Assembly: GCF_011075055.1 (NCBI RefSeq)
Contig: NC_058138.1
Span: forward strand, 20,992,928 to 21,056,927
Source: Mangifera indica
Taxonomy: Eukaryota > Streptophyta > Magnoliopsida > Sapindales > Anacardiaceae
Direction of reading: 5' to 3'
DNA length: 64,000 bases
Shown: positions 11,789-25,248 of the stretch, one piece after another
Numbering within the stretch: the first letter of the stretch is position 1
How the letters are laid out: the number at the start of each line of letters is the position of its first letter
Notes under the pieces: model-generated
What the model saw: only the letters and a program-made list of their open reading frames with translations
What the model was told of the DNA's origin: nothing
The model's database searches: none
Program-made: the position numbers and the translations under genes

Positions 11789-14700
11789 TCAAGTGGTAAG
11801 TTGATATGTTTGAAGATCTTCCTTTTCCTTGGATTCCAAGCCTGGAAATTGTCCAATATCATGTCCTTCAAGGGGCTGGAACTCATTGTGCAAACCAACA
11901 GCAAACTCCTCAGGACAAACTCCACCACTTTGTAAATAATCTACTATCTGAATTGCAAACCCCAATAAATTTTTATATACAAGTAATCAAGCTTTATAAA
12001 TGAATAATCAAGATTTCATGTTTTTAACCTCATGTTACAAAAGGTATTAAGTTACAGACTAATAATATTTGACATTATAGATAAATTGAAAGAAATATAT
12101 ACTATGCACAAATAGTATAAAAAAGAACAACAAATCCTCACATGATTAGCAAGAGCCATGCCACTTAAGGCTGCACACTCTAAACTTGAACCCAGCAACC
12201 AATCGCCGCAGATACCAGCCCTTCCATGAGGGTCAAAGATGCATGGGATACTAGGAGTATTAGTTGGAAGGGCCGCACCCCTACACATCCCAAAAAAGGA
12301 AAATCAACCAAAATGAATGTAGAGTAACCCAATATTTTCATAAATTTCCTTGGTACTCAAAACCCATTAACAAGTAGAAAACATCATGCATTGCAAAGGA
12401 AAAACTGTGTGGTTACACTTAGACCACAGCATGTTTGATGAAGTGCAAGTTTGATTAAAAAGCCACACTTTGTGATGAAAGGCAGGAGGCAATAAAGATC
12501 ATTTCATTTGTTCATACCATGTGTGTGAACACTAACCTTGGATTAGTCTAGGTGTAACAATAAAGAACCACTTTTTTTATCCACTGTTCCACTAATAAAT
12601 AAGACGCCTGGCCAACATATCTCAAACTATTTAAGGATCATAATCGAAATTCCTGCAAATTGTAGACCAGATGTAAAACCCCTTAAATTTTCAAAATTTC
12701 CATATCGAATACTAGAATAATCACAATTTTTGTTTCCTTCGTTTATGATTTATATTATGACTCCTGCAAAATATACTATTTCTTCTAGTGTTGAAAGAAC
12801 TCCTAAAATTTGAGTAAGTACTGAGCTTTGCACTCAGGCCATAAGAGACCTTTGTGCTCAAATGTGTCCTGAGCCTTTCGAAATTTGCCAAGTATCAGAA
12901 ATTGAACATAGTAATGCACTCACAAAAGTCTGTCAAGAAGAAGCAGCGTCTCACCATAATTGGACTCGAGTGTAAAGGGGCTTTTGAAGTGAACACCTTG
13001 GTAGTCCAAGTGCAGCTTCAACACCTTCAAGCATACCTGTTTTCACCTTCTCTGCGGTGGCAGTTGGGATGTTTTCCTAAAAAAATGACTAGAATAAAAT
13101 CAATATCTTGCAGAAAAAACCTTACTGCAATGCATTACAACCACCTTTTTTACACCAAAGAATGCCGTTAAACTAATCATATTTCTTCACTTCTAAAATG
13201 GAGAATTCAGTGCTAATCTATAGGGGTGAGCAGGTCAAGGTATCTTACCATAAAAATGGGAACCAGAACCAGAATCAATCAAGATAGTTTCCTACCTGGT
13301 CGGTTTCGGGTTCCAATTCCTCCTGGTACCGTTCACCCAAAATTTATTTTATTAAATGATTTTCAGATATAACTATGTGTAAACCTGTAACTAACCTGTG
13401 GAACCTTGTTTTGCTTTCCATAAGCTGCAGTGCTGAAAAAGGTCCAACATTGAGGACCATCATTTCGAGAACCCAAAAGTTTCATTGAGTTATTTGCCAT
13501 CCATGAGAGAGAATCAACTCCTTTAACAAAGGCTCCTTCAAATGTGAATTCCCCACCTAGAGGAAGGGGTCCCCCAAATGCTGCAAGGAGAGCCCATATG
13601 GAACTGAGTTCCAACCTCTACAAACAACCAAAAAAAATAAAAAGTGAATTATCCAAAACAATTTGGCAAAGCTGATGGTGAATAACAATAGAGCCGAGTC
13701 GAGTTTAACTTTAAAAAAGTTAATATTTCAAAGTATACCTTCATTTGTCTGGCAATAAGAGGTAAGCCTGATGAACCAAGTAAGCGATTTGCACATTTTC
13801 CTATCAGTTAAACGGAGGAATCATTATTATAAGGAAAAGCAAAAAATGCTTAAAAGGCGGATTAGCTGCTATTGCCTTCAATTGCCTTGTCTTCCTGATC
13901 CAGAAATTTACTCTATATACTACATTTCACAGAATATAAAATCTTCAATAAACCAAAACATTACAACTGACAGAAAGTTCATTGATGTCAACATGAAAAT
14001 GTTGATATGAAGGAATTGTGAACTCTAAAAGTAATTTATAAAGGTGTCAATTATGAGAACATGTTTTGAATGAGCACATTCTGCATATTTTAAGCACAAG
14101 CATTAATGGACTATGGGCAGGATTTTTCTGTACTTAGCAGCCATTTTGCCATTCCTAACTCCATTTTAATGATCGAAAGTAGAATCAGACATGATTTTTA
14201 TTTTTCAAAAAGGTCACTGTAACATTTATGTTGACAAACTAAACAACAAAATTACATATCCTCAACACAACACAGGAATTTTATAACATTATACTAAGTT
14301 AATATGTAGAAGCACACAGGGCAGCACGAAATCACCATTATGAGCAATAACAATTATATCAAACTGCCCACGAGGTTTTCCATCCTCACTCAAGTGCCAC
14401 ATCCCGTTAAATGGCTCAAGTTTACTTATCCAGCAAGGTCTCACAACATTGACCATAGACGTCTGCACAAAGCATCAAAATAAATTCAGCCATGACAAGC
14501 CGAAGAAAGGTATTCGATTTACCTATATCATTATAAAGCGGCATAACAATGTAATACCTTGCATTGCATATAGCTTAACCAAATTGGTAACATTAAGCCA
14601 GTGCATAAAAGAGTATGATGCCTTTTTTAAGGAATTATAGTCATAATACAACTTGGCACATCCCAGAGGAGAAAGATTAGTTACCTGGGTCAATAAAGAG

Positions 14701-15604
14701 TCAGCAAGAGGGCGCATCCCATTAATGCCAACATATCTTGGAGGGGAAGAAGGAAATGGAACAAACCGGCCACCAATTTCAAGCTCCCCAATCAAACCTT
14801 CCCACTGCTGCACCAGACCTCTCTCCAACCAAGCATCAACTAACTGACCAAACCGCGAATCACTCACAGTAAAGAACTGAGCAGCATGATCAAATATTAG
14901 TGGTTGAGGATCAATTATTCTAGTTCCCATTCTTCCTCCCAAACCATGAATCCCCTAATACACCAAACATAGTAAAATCAGAATTCCACAAAGTTATGAT
15001 AATGTCAATGAAGAGTTTAATGCACATAAAAATATAGAAGGTGCATTCACATAAAATAATGATTTTGCAACAGATTACTCATTACAAGCAATATGGATCT
15101 TAATACTCGTGTCTCAACCGTAGAATATCTCATTCAATAAGTTAAGCTTTAACATTAATTACTCAGTTTCAAAAACCCAATTAAATACACAGATTTCTCA
15201 CCTCAGAATAAAACAAAACAAAACAAAACAAGACAAAACGATTGACTAACCGTATCAAAAACAGTAGACTTAACACCTTTCTGGTCCAGACTCAAAGCAC
15301 AAGCAAGGCCCGCCATGCCTCCTCCAATTATCCCCACGTGGGGGTCACCAGAGAGGGGCGCAGAGAAAGTTACCTGCTCCTGAGAGAAGGTTTTCTTGAG
15401 AATGGACCTTCTTGAGGTGCCATATGAGGACCTTTTGCGAGGCCTGGAATTTGATTTTTGAGCATTTCTTGTAGCTGTTTTTGGCTGAGAAGTTGATATA
15501 ATGGTCCAAGGAAGGAACTTTGGGTCGGAGATTACTGAGGGTTTTGAGGGTTTAAGGGGTTGAAGGATGAAAGAAGAAGATGAAGATGAAATTAAGGTGG
15601 CCAT
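11789..15604 (-). CDS. Plastid-targeted FAD/NAD(P)-binding oxidoreductase (renalase-like), 484 aa
   Basis: Eight exons on the minus strand, all GT..AG: 15604-15251, 14954-14685, 14462-14336, 13800-13739, 13617-13396, 13076-12955, 12280-12142 and 11947-11789 (stop TGA). Residues 1 to about 70 are Ser/Thr/Arg/Lys-rich with few acids, like a chloroplast transit peptide. The dinucleotide-binding motif GIIGGGMAG lies at about 91-99. A second FAD-associated block near the C-terminus reads GRAGICGDW, followed by ECAALSG. The protein corresponds to Arabidopsis At3g04650, an amine-oxidase/renalase-like flavoprotein whose substrate is not established. Its place between the WRKY39 and WDL1 equivalents agrees with that identity. 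The oxidoreductase class is well supported; the reaction is not. Confidence 0.92.
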
Positions 15605-16520
15605 GGTTCTGGAGGCTACTTCATATCATAACTAGATTCTTGAGATAGTTGAACACTTGAACTTGTAATGTTTTGCTAGAGATTTTTTATCGGCAAGATT
15701 TCCCAGGCCCCCATATTTATTGTAATTACACTTAAGACAAGAAGTTTTTAAAAGTTACAATATTCTCCAGAATTTATTATACCATCAAATGTATGCCTCA
15801 ATTTTAACCTTGCTATAGTTTGCTTTGATATAACAGGATTGCAAGCAATTTTCATCAAAAAACTATGGATACCAATATCATTGTTGCCCAATTTCATATT
15901 TTATAAACTGTGGGGAAGAATATTATAATATTAGAACTTCATAGGTCTAAAAATATTTTTCTTTCCCTGCCATTCTTATCCACAATATGCAGAATTCAGA
16001 GTCTCAAACGATAAAACACCACTGTTCTATGTTCAATTAGCATGTATTACACATCTCTCTGCTGTTGCGAATCAGCATTTCTTGATTCCAGTTAAATTTG
16101 GCTCCCAATTCTACAATTAATGAGACCCAGATGTGAAACCTGGCGCAATTTAGATCACTGTTTACCAAAAATGAAGAGCATCTGCTATAATCCCAAGTGA
16201 GACCCTGAAAACATATTCAATGCAAAAGAAAGTGAAAGACTCTAGCAGCTGAGACAACTTAGAACATCAAGTTCCATTTGCCAAGTAAAATGTTTGATGA
16301 AACAACAAAGCTTGGTCCAAGCTAAAATTGCTAACTCTATAAAACATGATATGTACCAAGATAACTTACAAAAATATACATTTCACATCAACACAAACCA
16401 CTTAATTAAAACAAGTCATTGTAGCTGAAAAGAAACAGGCTACATCTTTTGGAACGTCCATATGGTAGTAATGAAAATTGAAGACTTTTTCTCCAACTTG
16501 AATGGTCAAAAACCAGCAGT
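15605..16520. other. Intergenic DNA between two minus-strand genes
   Basis: Contains the promoter and 5' UTR of the oxidoreductase gene on its left side and the WDL 3' UTR on its right. No other coding or repeat signal was seen. Confidence 0.5.
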
Positions 16521-19105
16521 TCAGGACTCAACACTGATATCTGCAATGGCTTGCTCTGTGATCTTCTGAGGGGAGGCATGTGTTGTCTCTGCCTGCTTCA
16601 GTTGGTTTTTCACCTTGCAAGAGCCATTAGTATTCTGTCCTGGCACCTTAACTTTTGTAGTGGATGCAGGGGATTCTACTTTGCCGGTACCAAGGCTGTG
16701 GCGCTGTGCTCGAGCACAAACTTTTTCCTTGCCATCAGGGGAAGTAACTACATCACTGCAGCTCTTTCTCCGGCTTAAGCTGTTTAGTTTTGGAGATTTG
16801 GGTCTTGTCAATGGAAGCTGACATCAGAGACAAATAAGAACATCAATATTTTGTGTTCCATCAAAAGCTGCAGCTATGACATAAGCCAGTTCTCATTCCA
16901 GCAATAACAATTCCAGTGAATACGTCTGCTATTATTTTATTATTTACTACAGAACATCTCGCAAATCAACATCTACGTTTTGTTTTATATTTATATTTTT
17001 CATTTGATATGTTTTGATAAGAAACTGAGAAATTCGAGTCTTTCATTGAAGCTACTCTTGACCCAAAGACAAAGTTATTCAAATAAAGCCAGATATTTCC
17101 ATTCTCTGGTTGATACTTATGTCTTTAATCAAAGGACTAACACCATCTCCATGAACATTGAAAAAGTTTAAGGACTTAGAACCATGAGAAGAAATACCTT
17201 CTTAAGCTCAGTCTTCAGTGGGGGCGGCTCATAGTAAAAACTAGGAACTGGATTTGCTTTGACAACCATGCTCTTTCTAAGCTGCTTAATGGCAGCTTCT
17301 TGCTCTTCCTGTTAATAGGTACAAGAAAATTTTATGGGTGGTTTCTTCAATAACAGTATCTACAAACTGGATTTGCTTTAACTGAGTGAACAGATAGCAG
17401 AAGACATTTTAAAAAGTGCACCTTTTGTCTTGCTTCACACTGGGTTTTCTCTGCTTCTAATGCTCGTTGCTTTTGCTCTAATTTTGTGTAGAACTGGATG
17501 AGGGAAATTATGACAAACATAAAAAGACTAATAAATGCAATACGGACACAATAAAAAGACTATACATCTAATATTTTATTCATAGTATACCTCCTTCCGT
17601 TTCTCAGCACGTTCATAAGATCGAAATTTAGGAGCAGTTCCAACGGTTACCTTTCGGACAGATGTAGCAGTACTATTTATAGCTAAGGATAATCCAATAT
17701 ATGAACCCAAATAATGCGAGGAAAAAAGCACAAAGCAGAAAACAAAGGATACGAGGAAGCAACAGACCAATTATCTTCTTCATCTGGGAACTTCTTATTA
17801 TCAAGTTGAGATAACTTCTTTGATGTCAGGGGTGAGCTTGGCTGGAAACAATAGAAAGAGTTTAAAGACAGGAAGCACTGTAAGATTTACAACTACAATC
17901 GCAAAATTGATAATTCTAAACAAGATTCACTAATCTTTGTAAATCCCACAAAGGTTATGATCTAATTAAATTCTGAATAACACATAAAAGATTTGAAACA
18001 TATTCCTAAACCTTCACCATGATATGGGTAAAGATCCTACGGATGATCTCCTTAACAAATAAGTTTCCATCAATTGGTAAGAAAATCAATTGACACAATC
18101 CTTTAAGTAGCTGACAAATCAAAGCAAGTGAATCCATTAATCCAAAGCCTCACAAGCAGTTGCAAATGAAGTGAAGAAAAATGTTGCCCACTTCTAATTG
18201 GTTAAAGTAAAAAAGAAAACTTGAAGATAGTATGCATCCAGTCTAATTGGTTAAAGTAAAAAAGAAAACTTGAAGATAGTATGCATCCAGAAACAAAGCA
18301 AGATAATATCAAAATATAAAAAAAAAAGAAAAATTAAATTGCCCACAGAAAAAAACAAATTACAACAGAAAAGTGGAATGTAAAATAAAAGTTAAAAATT
18401 ATTTAAAATTTTTCCTTTGACGAGTCTTCTAATGCACATACATGGTGAGATAACCTCTCTCTTGAAACAGCACATTTATTTTTCTGGAATCTTTCTCACA
18501 CCTGAACTCTTTATTAAATGTTGATTATTTCTAATATTAAACCAACCAAAGCAGACATTGGCCACAGCTGCCTTTTCATTTTGATTATTGATTTACTCAC
18601 TTGAAGAATGAATAACAGCCAATGACATCCATCAAAATACACCAATCTGGGTTTCCATTACCTGTAACATCTTCTTAGGCATAGGGGTTTGGACATTGTT
18701 AACATCAGCTACAGTTTCAGACCCAAACCGCCGATTTATGCCTGATGCACGCTTTTCAGTTGCCAGAGCAAAAGGCTGAGAGACAGTTTTATTTGTACGG
18801 ACATGAGCCGGACCATGAGGTTTAGGTGTAGGAAAGCTTGACTTCTGAGATCCATGACTCTCATTTTGATCCTCAGCCCCATCAGTATCAAAGTTTTTGC
18901 TTTTAACAACTACTACATCTTGTTTGTCACAACAACCATCAACAGAGTTTTCTGCAGTGCATTCTTTCACATCATAGTCCTTTGCTTCAATGAGGTCTTC
19001 TGAAATTTTTGGGGCAACATAAACATTATCATGAGATGCACCATTTGACTTCACAACACCATTTGGCTTCTTATCCATGTGTACATCCATGGGCTCTCTC
19101 CCCAT
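16521..19105 (-). CDS. WDL1-like: WVD2-like (TPX2-domain) microtubule-associated protein, 364 aa
   Basis: Six coding exons on the minus strand: 19105-18662, 17841-17753, 17672-17591, 17493-17422, 17308-17198 and 16817-16521. The start is the ATG giving [10 protein letters not shown], four bases inside an exon that begins at 19109 after a CAG acceptor; a 5' UTR exon lies near 21.1 kb. The N-terminal half is acidic and low complexity. The TPX2/WVD2 domain runs from about 190 to 275 and contains [20 protein letters not shown], the signature [11 protein letters not shown] (KLEEK-type motif, here KLEQK) and FYYEPPP. The C-terminal tail is basic and Ser-rich. The family binds and bundles cortical microtubules and shapes anisotropic cell growth. 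The order next to At3g04650 and Alba equivalents points to the WDL1 orthologue. Intron 1 carries a TRIM element. Confidence 0.93.
18193..18290. repeat. 49-bp direct tandem duplication in a WDL intron
   Basis: The segment starting TCTAATTGGTTAAAG and ending ATGCATCCAG occurs twice in a row (18193-18241 and 18242-18290), apparently without mismatch. It lies in the intron between the first and second coding exons of the WDL gene. Confidence 0.9.
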
Positions 19106-19947
19106 CACCCTGAATGAAAAGTGCAACGATGAAGTTCATTATGCTTCATAATAATGACATTGGCAACTCATTAAAACACAAACACCTCCTAGATGCTGAT
19201 AAAGAGCCAAAAAAAATTTATCCATAAAAAGATTGATTGCAACATACTTACCTTATTTGAGTGTTCTTTCACACAAAACAACAAAAGCTAAACATGTCAA
19301 TTAACCATCACACCTAAAACAACCATGAAACACTATTCTATCCACATCCCAGTGCCTGATACAATCTCCATGTGAACTCATTGAAGAAGGTCATCCTTGA
19401 TCTGACTAAATCTTCAGAAAATAAGCGATGCAAGTAGATTTATGGTTGTTTTGAGATTTATGAGTTCAGAGTAATATTCAAAACTTCGAATTGCTCACAT
19501 AAGTTCAAGAATGAGTTGAAAAGTTGTCATATTATTGATTTCACTATCTGGAGGCAATAATTATTTTATCAAATATACAATAAAAAAGGCTTGAATATAG
19601 TGACAGCAACTCAGCAAGTAACCATTTGTCTTTCTCACCTATTATTTCCCTTACATCTATAAATTTTGAATGATATTAAATCATTATGCACACAATTCAA
19701 TCAAAAATGAAAACTCAAATTCTGAATTCCAAATCATACAACTAAACATATTACAAAAACTCACATAGAAAAAAAAAGAGAGTGAGAGTGCTGATCAATA
19801 GTAGCTTCCTAACATACAGAAAATAACTGGCTCTAATTCTAAAATAAATTTAAAATACACTTCTTATGACAGCCCTAAAAACATCGCAAACATAAAAGTA
19901 TAACCAAAGAGAAGGCTTCAGAGAACTTCATGAATCCATGTTACACT

Positions 19948-20207
19948 TGTTGGGTTGTCCCTTATTGGGCACCTAACAATGGTTTCAAAGCCCAGTTGCA
20001 ACAGTTTCATCCAGGAGGCCACTGGAGTGACCGGTTGATATGAAGGTCCAACCAATAGCCCCTTGCTCTTCTGGATGGTTGGTTGTGAGACGTATCCCGA
20101 TGTGTGAGGAGGAGGTTGTTGGGTTGTTCCACATCGGTTAGGAAAGAGGCTTTAGGAAAAAGCCTCACCTCTAGCTTTTGGCTGAGAGAGGTCTAATAGG
20201 CCTAACA
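19948..20207 (+). mobile_element. Small TRIM-type LTR element with shrunken 5' LTR
   Basis: The right LTR runs 20117-20207, from TGTTGGGTTG to CCTAACA. The left LTR is an internally deleted 31-base version at 19948-19978 with the same two ends. Directly after the left LTR is TGGTTTCAAAGC, a degenerate primer-binding site for initiator tRNA-Met (consensus TGGTATCAGAGC). Directly before the right LTR is the purine tract AGGAGGAGG. It has no coding capacity. It sits in intron 1 of the WDL gene on the opposite strand. I could not see a clean target duplication. Confidence 0.65.
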
Positions 20208-21058
20208 CTACACAACAAATTACAATATAGATCTGGAAATATTATGCACTAAATTTTCATCTTAGGATTTGAACTTTCCATATTTGAAAAAAAATTCATT
20301 CATAATCTAAAATAACTTCAGTTTCAATCAAGTTTCATAGATTCATGACTCCTTCATGTGCAAGCTTTCAAACAACAACCGCATATGCCATAAAGTGAAG
20401 TAAATCTCATATCTCAACGAATTTTTCTATAATCTTTTGTCCCTATACTTTCACTGTGCTTTTCGGCACTTGAGAACAAAAAAAAAAAATTAATAAGAGT
20501 ATTATTCCCACAAAATTTTAAAGCAAATTTGGGAAAAACAATGATCCTGAGTATAGATATAAAAAGGAAATTTATAGATCACAACATGGTAATAAAAATT
20601 TGTTTGTTTTTTTAAAACATATACGCTTTCGATTTATGTTGTTACATTAAATAACACGGCATAAGGGAAAGATATAAACAAAATATATGCACTTATTAAA
20701 TTCAAAAAGAAAGATTCATAATACATAAAAATCAGAAATCAAAACTTTCAGGAATAAAAAAGAAGAATATTATGATGAAACAAACATTTAAACAATAAAA
20801 CCACAAAATGCATGCGAAATCCACAATGCAACATGTAAAACAAACAGCACAAAAACAAAAAAAAATCTTGAAACCCAAACAGAAAAAATGATAAAACAAA
20901 AAGAAACCCCAAAAGAAGAAAGGGTTGAAAAGAGAGAAGAAGAAGAAGATTAAACAAGAACCTTTTTTGAGATCAAACACATAACTTGTTCAAACAAAAA
21001 TGTTAGTGAAAGAGAGTTGAAGAAGAAGAAGGAAGAAAGCATGTGAGAGAATTCTTAC

Positions 21059-21170
21059 AGTTCGTTTTGGTGGATCTGACAAGATCTTGAACCTCAACAC
21101 ACAAATCTCTGTTTCTCTCTCTTTTATCCCCCTGAGTTGAGTAGACTCGAGTTTTCAGTCGTCTGAAAAC
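21059..21170 (-). other. Probable 5' UTR exon of the WDL gene
   Basis: On the minus strand a leader-like, pyrimidine-rich segment ends at 21059 with the donor GTAAG. The first coding exon begins with a matching acceptor at 19109, so a 1.95-kb leader intron is inferred. The transcription start is not visible; the left boundary is an estimate. Confidence 0.55.
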
Positions 21171-22528
21171 AAAAACATGACTTTACTTCCCTTCAGCGAA
21201 TATAACTTTGACTCTTTTCTAAATCAAAACTGTTTTTCCTTTTATTTATTTATTAATTATTATTATTATTATTTAATGATGCGTTGTTGCTTATTTATAG
21301 GACAGTTTTTTCAGTTTAACGGCGTCCGCGTTCCTGTTTTTCTTTCTTTTACAAATGCTTTAAATATCGGGAACATTTGAACCGTTGGATGCGCCTTATC
21401 CGTTGGTCATAATAGTATGATTTGAAATCATTGTTTCCTACCCATGTTTGTTGAAATGATTGTTTTCTCTTGTAAGTTTGAAATTTTAATTTTTTTAACC
21501 AGTAAATCAGTTTTGTCAATTAATTTTCATTGTAAAATAGTAGAAAAGTAATTTAACTCAAACCAAAATCATTGATTAAAAACAAAATGAAAGTAAGTTT
21601 AAAAAAAAGTGAAGTACTTCGATAGCTCTCACTTAATTGTTAATATGATCAAAAAGTTTTTTTCCATTCTTTTCATTTTTAATTATTACACAATTAATCT
21701 ATTAATTATCATCTTTTTTACTCTCAATTATCTTCTTTACTCTGTTTGTTTTGAGAAATTTGAGAGGAGATTTGTGATCATAATGATGTAAATTTTTCGT
21801 GTTTAGGGTTTATAAATAAGCAATTGAGTAGGATGAATAACGATAAAACGAAAGTATTTATGAGAGAACAAAGAGAAAGAAATAGAGGTTTTTTTTTTTA
21901 CTTGTCATCAACTATTAAAGAATATTTTTGGATTTTTCATCGAATCTATAGTTAGACAGAAATTATATAACAGATAGGAAAATATTTTTTTTCAAATGGG
22001 AATTAGCTATTCTACCTTAAGAAAATAATATGAAGAGAAGTGGCGGTGGACATCTTGCTTGCTTGGTCATCAATTTTGAATTCAACATGTTAAACCTTTT
22101 TAAAAGTGGGGTGGTGGCAAATGTTATTTTGGAAACCTCCTCTCATTCAATAAAAAATAAAGCTACTCTTAAATTTCCCTATTCAATTGTGTTTGATTGA
22201 ATTCCCATCAATTAATGTGGATTTTGGAGTAACTGAATTCAATAGTAAAGCTTAAAAGGTGAATAGAAGGAAGGAGAAGAAATTAAAAGGGTGGAAGCAT
22301 TTAAACAGTTAATTTCCATTACTTCTTTCTTTTTTACCATTAAGGTACACCTCATTTACGATATTAGATCAATAAATAATTTAATTTAAAAATATTATCA
22401 AAAACGATTTAAACCCATATCTCTTTTAACTTCAAATACATTTAATTTAAAGCAAATAAATTTTTTTTTTTAACTCTCTGGCTACAATCAGACTGATACT
22501 TGTCACCATTCACTAATACTGCCTTCAA
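21171..22528. other. Intergenic DNA upstream of the WDL gene
   Basis: AT-rich and includes the WDL promoter region. No gene, RNA or repeat with clear ends was recognised. Confidence 0.5.
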
Positions 22529-22538
22529 TTCAATTCAA

Positions 22539-23125
22539 GGCCAAATGACTATTTCCCACCCAAGGTTTGATGTTTTCTCAAATGTCCCCCTTTTAACTAT
22601 GGAAACACCAAACACCCACCCATGACCGGTTAGATTTAATAAAACCCTAACAGTGGTAAGGGTAAAATCATTATTTTTGCTATAATATTAAAAACGAAGA
22701 CAAAGCCGTCGTCTTCGTCTTCCCCGACGAAGTTCTTCGTCTCCCAAGGCGTCTCCGACGCCGATCGAACCTCCAAATGGGAGGAAAGAGATCACTGGAA
22801 GGAGATGTTGCTTCGGGAGGGAGAGGCCGTCGGCAACGGAGCGGGAGAGGTCGCCGGAGATTTCAAAACCAAACCCTAGGATGAAACTGCGATTTTTTAA
22901 AACTTAGGCTGGGGAAAAATTTTAGTTTTTAAAGTTTAGGGGGGCAAAATGAGATTCTATTTTAGTTTATTTTTAATATTATAGTAAAAATGACGATTTT
23001 ACCCTTATCACTATTAGAGTTTTGTTAAATCTAACCGATCATGGGTGGGTGTTTGATGTTTCCATAGTTAATGGGTGAGAACTTCAGAAAAAATCAAACC
23101 TTGGGTGGGAAACAGTCGTTTGGCC
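22539..23125. mobile_element. Mutator-like MITE with 10-bp target duplication (element F)
   Basis: Terminal inverted repeats begin GGCCAAATGACTATTTCCCA on the left and GGCCAAACGACTGTTTCCCA on the right (opposite strand). The flanks are an exact direct repeat TTCAATTCAA at 22529-22538 and 23126-23135. The interior holds a GC-rich segment (22700-22860) that is nearly the same as one arm of the palindromic element at 32287-33244. No transposase is present. Confidence 0.88.
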
Positions 23126-23135
23126 TTCAATTCAA

Positions 23136-24756
23136 TTCAGTCACCCCCCAAAAGTTGATAATCACAGTGCAAAATCAATATCCTTTTACCCGAATACCTT
23201 CTTTTTTTGGCTGATAAATTTCAGGCCTCATTGCATGCCGCATATAGACAGACAGGCCTTCTTTCTGTTCTCAAAAGCTACGCAATTAAAGCTTATGCAT
23301 GCAGAACAGAAAATCTAAAAGTAAAAAGAGAAGACGGATCAATAATCAATTGATATATGAAATGAAACCGAAGACTATTAAATGGTTAACAGCAGGGAAA
23401 TTGTGACATCTCCCGTGAACAAAAATTACAGTTTTCTTGTACCCAACTTTAAAGTAATGAAGGAAGATTCACAAGAATCGTGAACCCACTTAATTGGAAT
23501 ATATGTTTCCTGTTCAGATAAATAAATTAAAATCTAACATCCCCATGTGATTATTTTTAATACCCACGTCTGAAATTGGGGGTGCTATAGGAAGCCTTTA
23601 TTATAAAGAAAAATTCAGTGTGGTTCACACGTTGAAGGAGAAGACGAAGGTCAGGTTTGGGTTGGAAAATGAGAATACAAATGGAGGCCATGAATCCATT
23701 AACATGATTCAAAATAAAAATAAACAAATTCAACTTTTGTGTTTGTTGAGTCTTTTGAGTTTGATCATTCCCATATTCCAATGCTTATGCTTCTAAAAGG
23801 TCAAAACATTCAACTATTGCTTTAGAAAATTTTGCCTCCCACTTTCTTTTGAATTTTCCCACCTTCTTCTTCTTCTTCTTCTTCTTCCATGGGTTAGTTA
23901 AGAAGTTATTCTCCATCTTAAATTTGATTTATGGGGATTGGGTGGACCAAAACGTGAAGAAGGAAGGAGCAATTAAAGACAAAGATTTTAGATTAAAGTA
24001 AATAGAAAATGGTGGTGGTGATGGTGGTGGTTGTGAGAAGACAAAAGAGAAAGTAAGGGGTCATGCACATGCATGCACAGCTTCAGTTAAGTTTAAGTCC
24101 AATTGATTTGATTATTATAAATTATTTAAATTAATTAAAATAAAAATAATAAAATTTTAGAAGTTGAATCTAACCTAACCTATCTATAAACAATTATTCT
24201 GATCCTTTTCATAATTAGTGGTTATGGGTATACATCAAAACTTAACTTTATTCATTATTATAATTCATCTTCTAAACTTATCTACAATCTCAAATTGACC
24301 TTTTTTCAGATTAAAAGGCAACAATTTTTTTGAAACCTTGCGAAGTAGAAAATATGTAAGCATAAAATTAATGGATTGACTTTGGGAAATTTGTATTCAA
24401 ACTCTTGGCATTATGCCAGGGACATGTTCGATAATGTTAATTGAGTTAGTGTCTTTAAGGGCGAAAAGATGAAAAGCTCTTGGATTAATTTATTTTTATT
24501 TACTTTGGAGATTTAGATTAGCCTTGTTGGTAAAGGTAATTCCTACATATTACGCCACTCAAAGAGAGTCAACGTGATTAAGGTTTTGATTTAAGTTAAG
24601 ATGTACGTGGAGAGGTTGAGATTGATTTTTCAAATGGTGGCGAAAAATTGAAAAAGATTTTATATTTCGAAGAAGTTTTATCAAATTTGAATAGGGTGAA
24701 AATATGAGCGTATAAGTGAAATGTCCTAGTAATTTAATAATAACCCATATTAATGA
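23136..24756. other. Intergenic DNA
   Basis: AT-rich, with a CTT microsatellite near 23860-23887. No supported gene. Confidence 0.5.
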
Positions 24757-25248
24757 GGCCACCCAAGTTTTAGTTTATTCTCAAACTCCCGTATGTAAAA
24801 ATTCAAAAACTCAAATATTCATTATTCTGTTAAAAAATTTTGTTAAAGTTAAAGACAAAAATATTATTTAACTAAAAATATTTATGCAATTAAAATTTTA
24901 TCATATTTCTTTTCTTTTTTAGTTTTAAAAAACTAACATTTTTCTCCATCCAAAGTTTGAAAAATTAACATTCTTTTTAGGGTTTTTTTTTTTCCGGATA
25001 TTTGTATTATGGTCAATAACCGACCTTTTCCACCCATTTTCTCGTTTCAACCCTTCCCACTCAAGCCATATCTATCGGTGATGACCATTTGATATCTAAA
25101 AGATAAACAATTCATTTTTATGTCTACACGATTCATCATCGTTCAGATAACGATGAAATCAACAATAACTTTATCTTGGGTTTTTGAAATTTCGAAAGTA
25201 AAAGTTAGGTAATACACTAAAACTTAGGTGGGGATAAGTTTTGTGGCC
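24757..25248. mobile_element. Degenerate Mutator-like MITE (element G)
   Basis: Starts GGCCACCCAAGTTTTAG and ends, on the opposite strand, GGCCACAAAACTTATCCCCA followed by CCTAAGTTTTAG. Ends and internal phrases resemble the other elements of the family, with more decay. The flanks share ATTAATGA but not immediately at the right end, so the target duplication is unclear. Confidence 0.5.

Noticed and set aside
24757..25248. Target duplication for element G
   Set aside because: ATTAATGA occurs on both sides but is displaced on the right by about ten bases, so it may be chance in AT-rich DNA.
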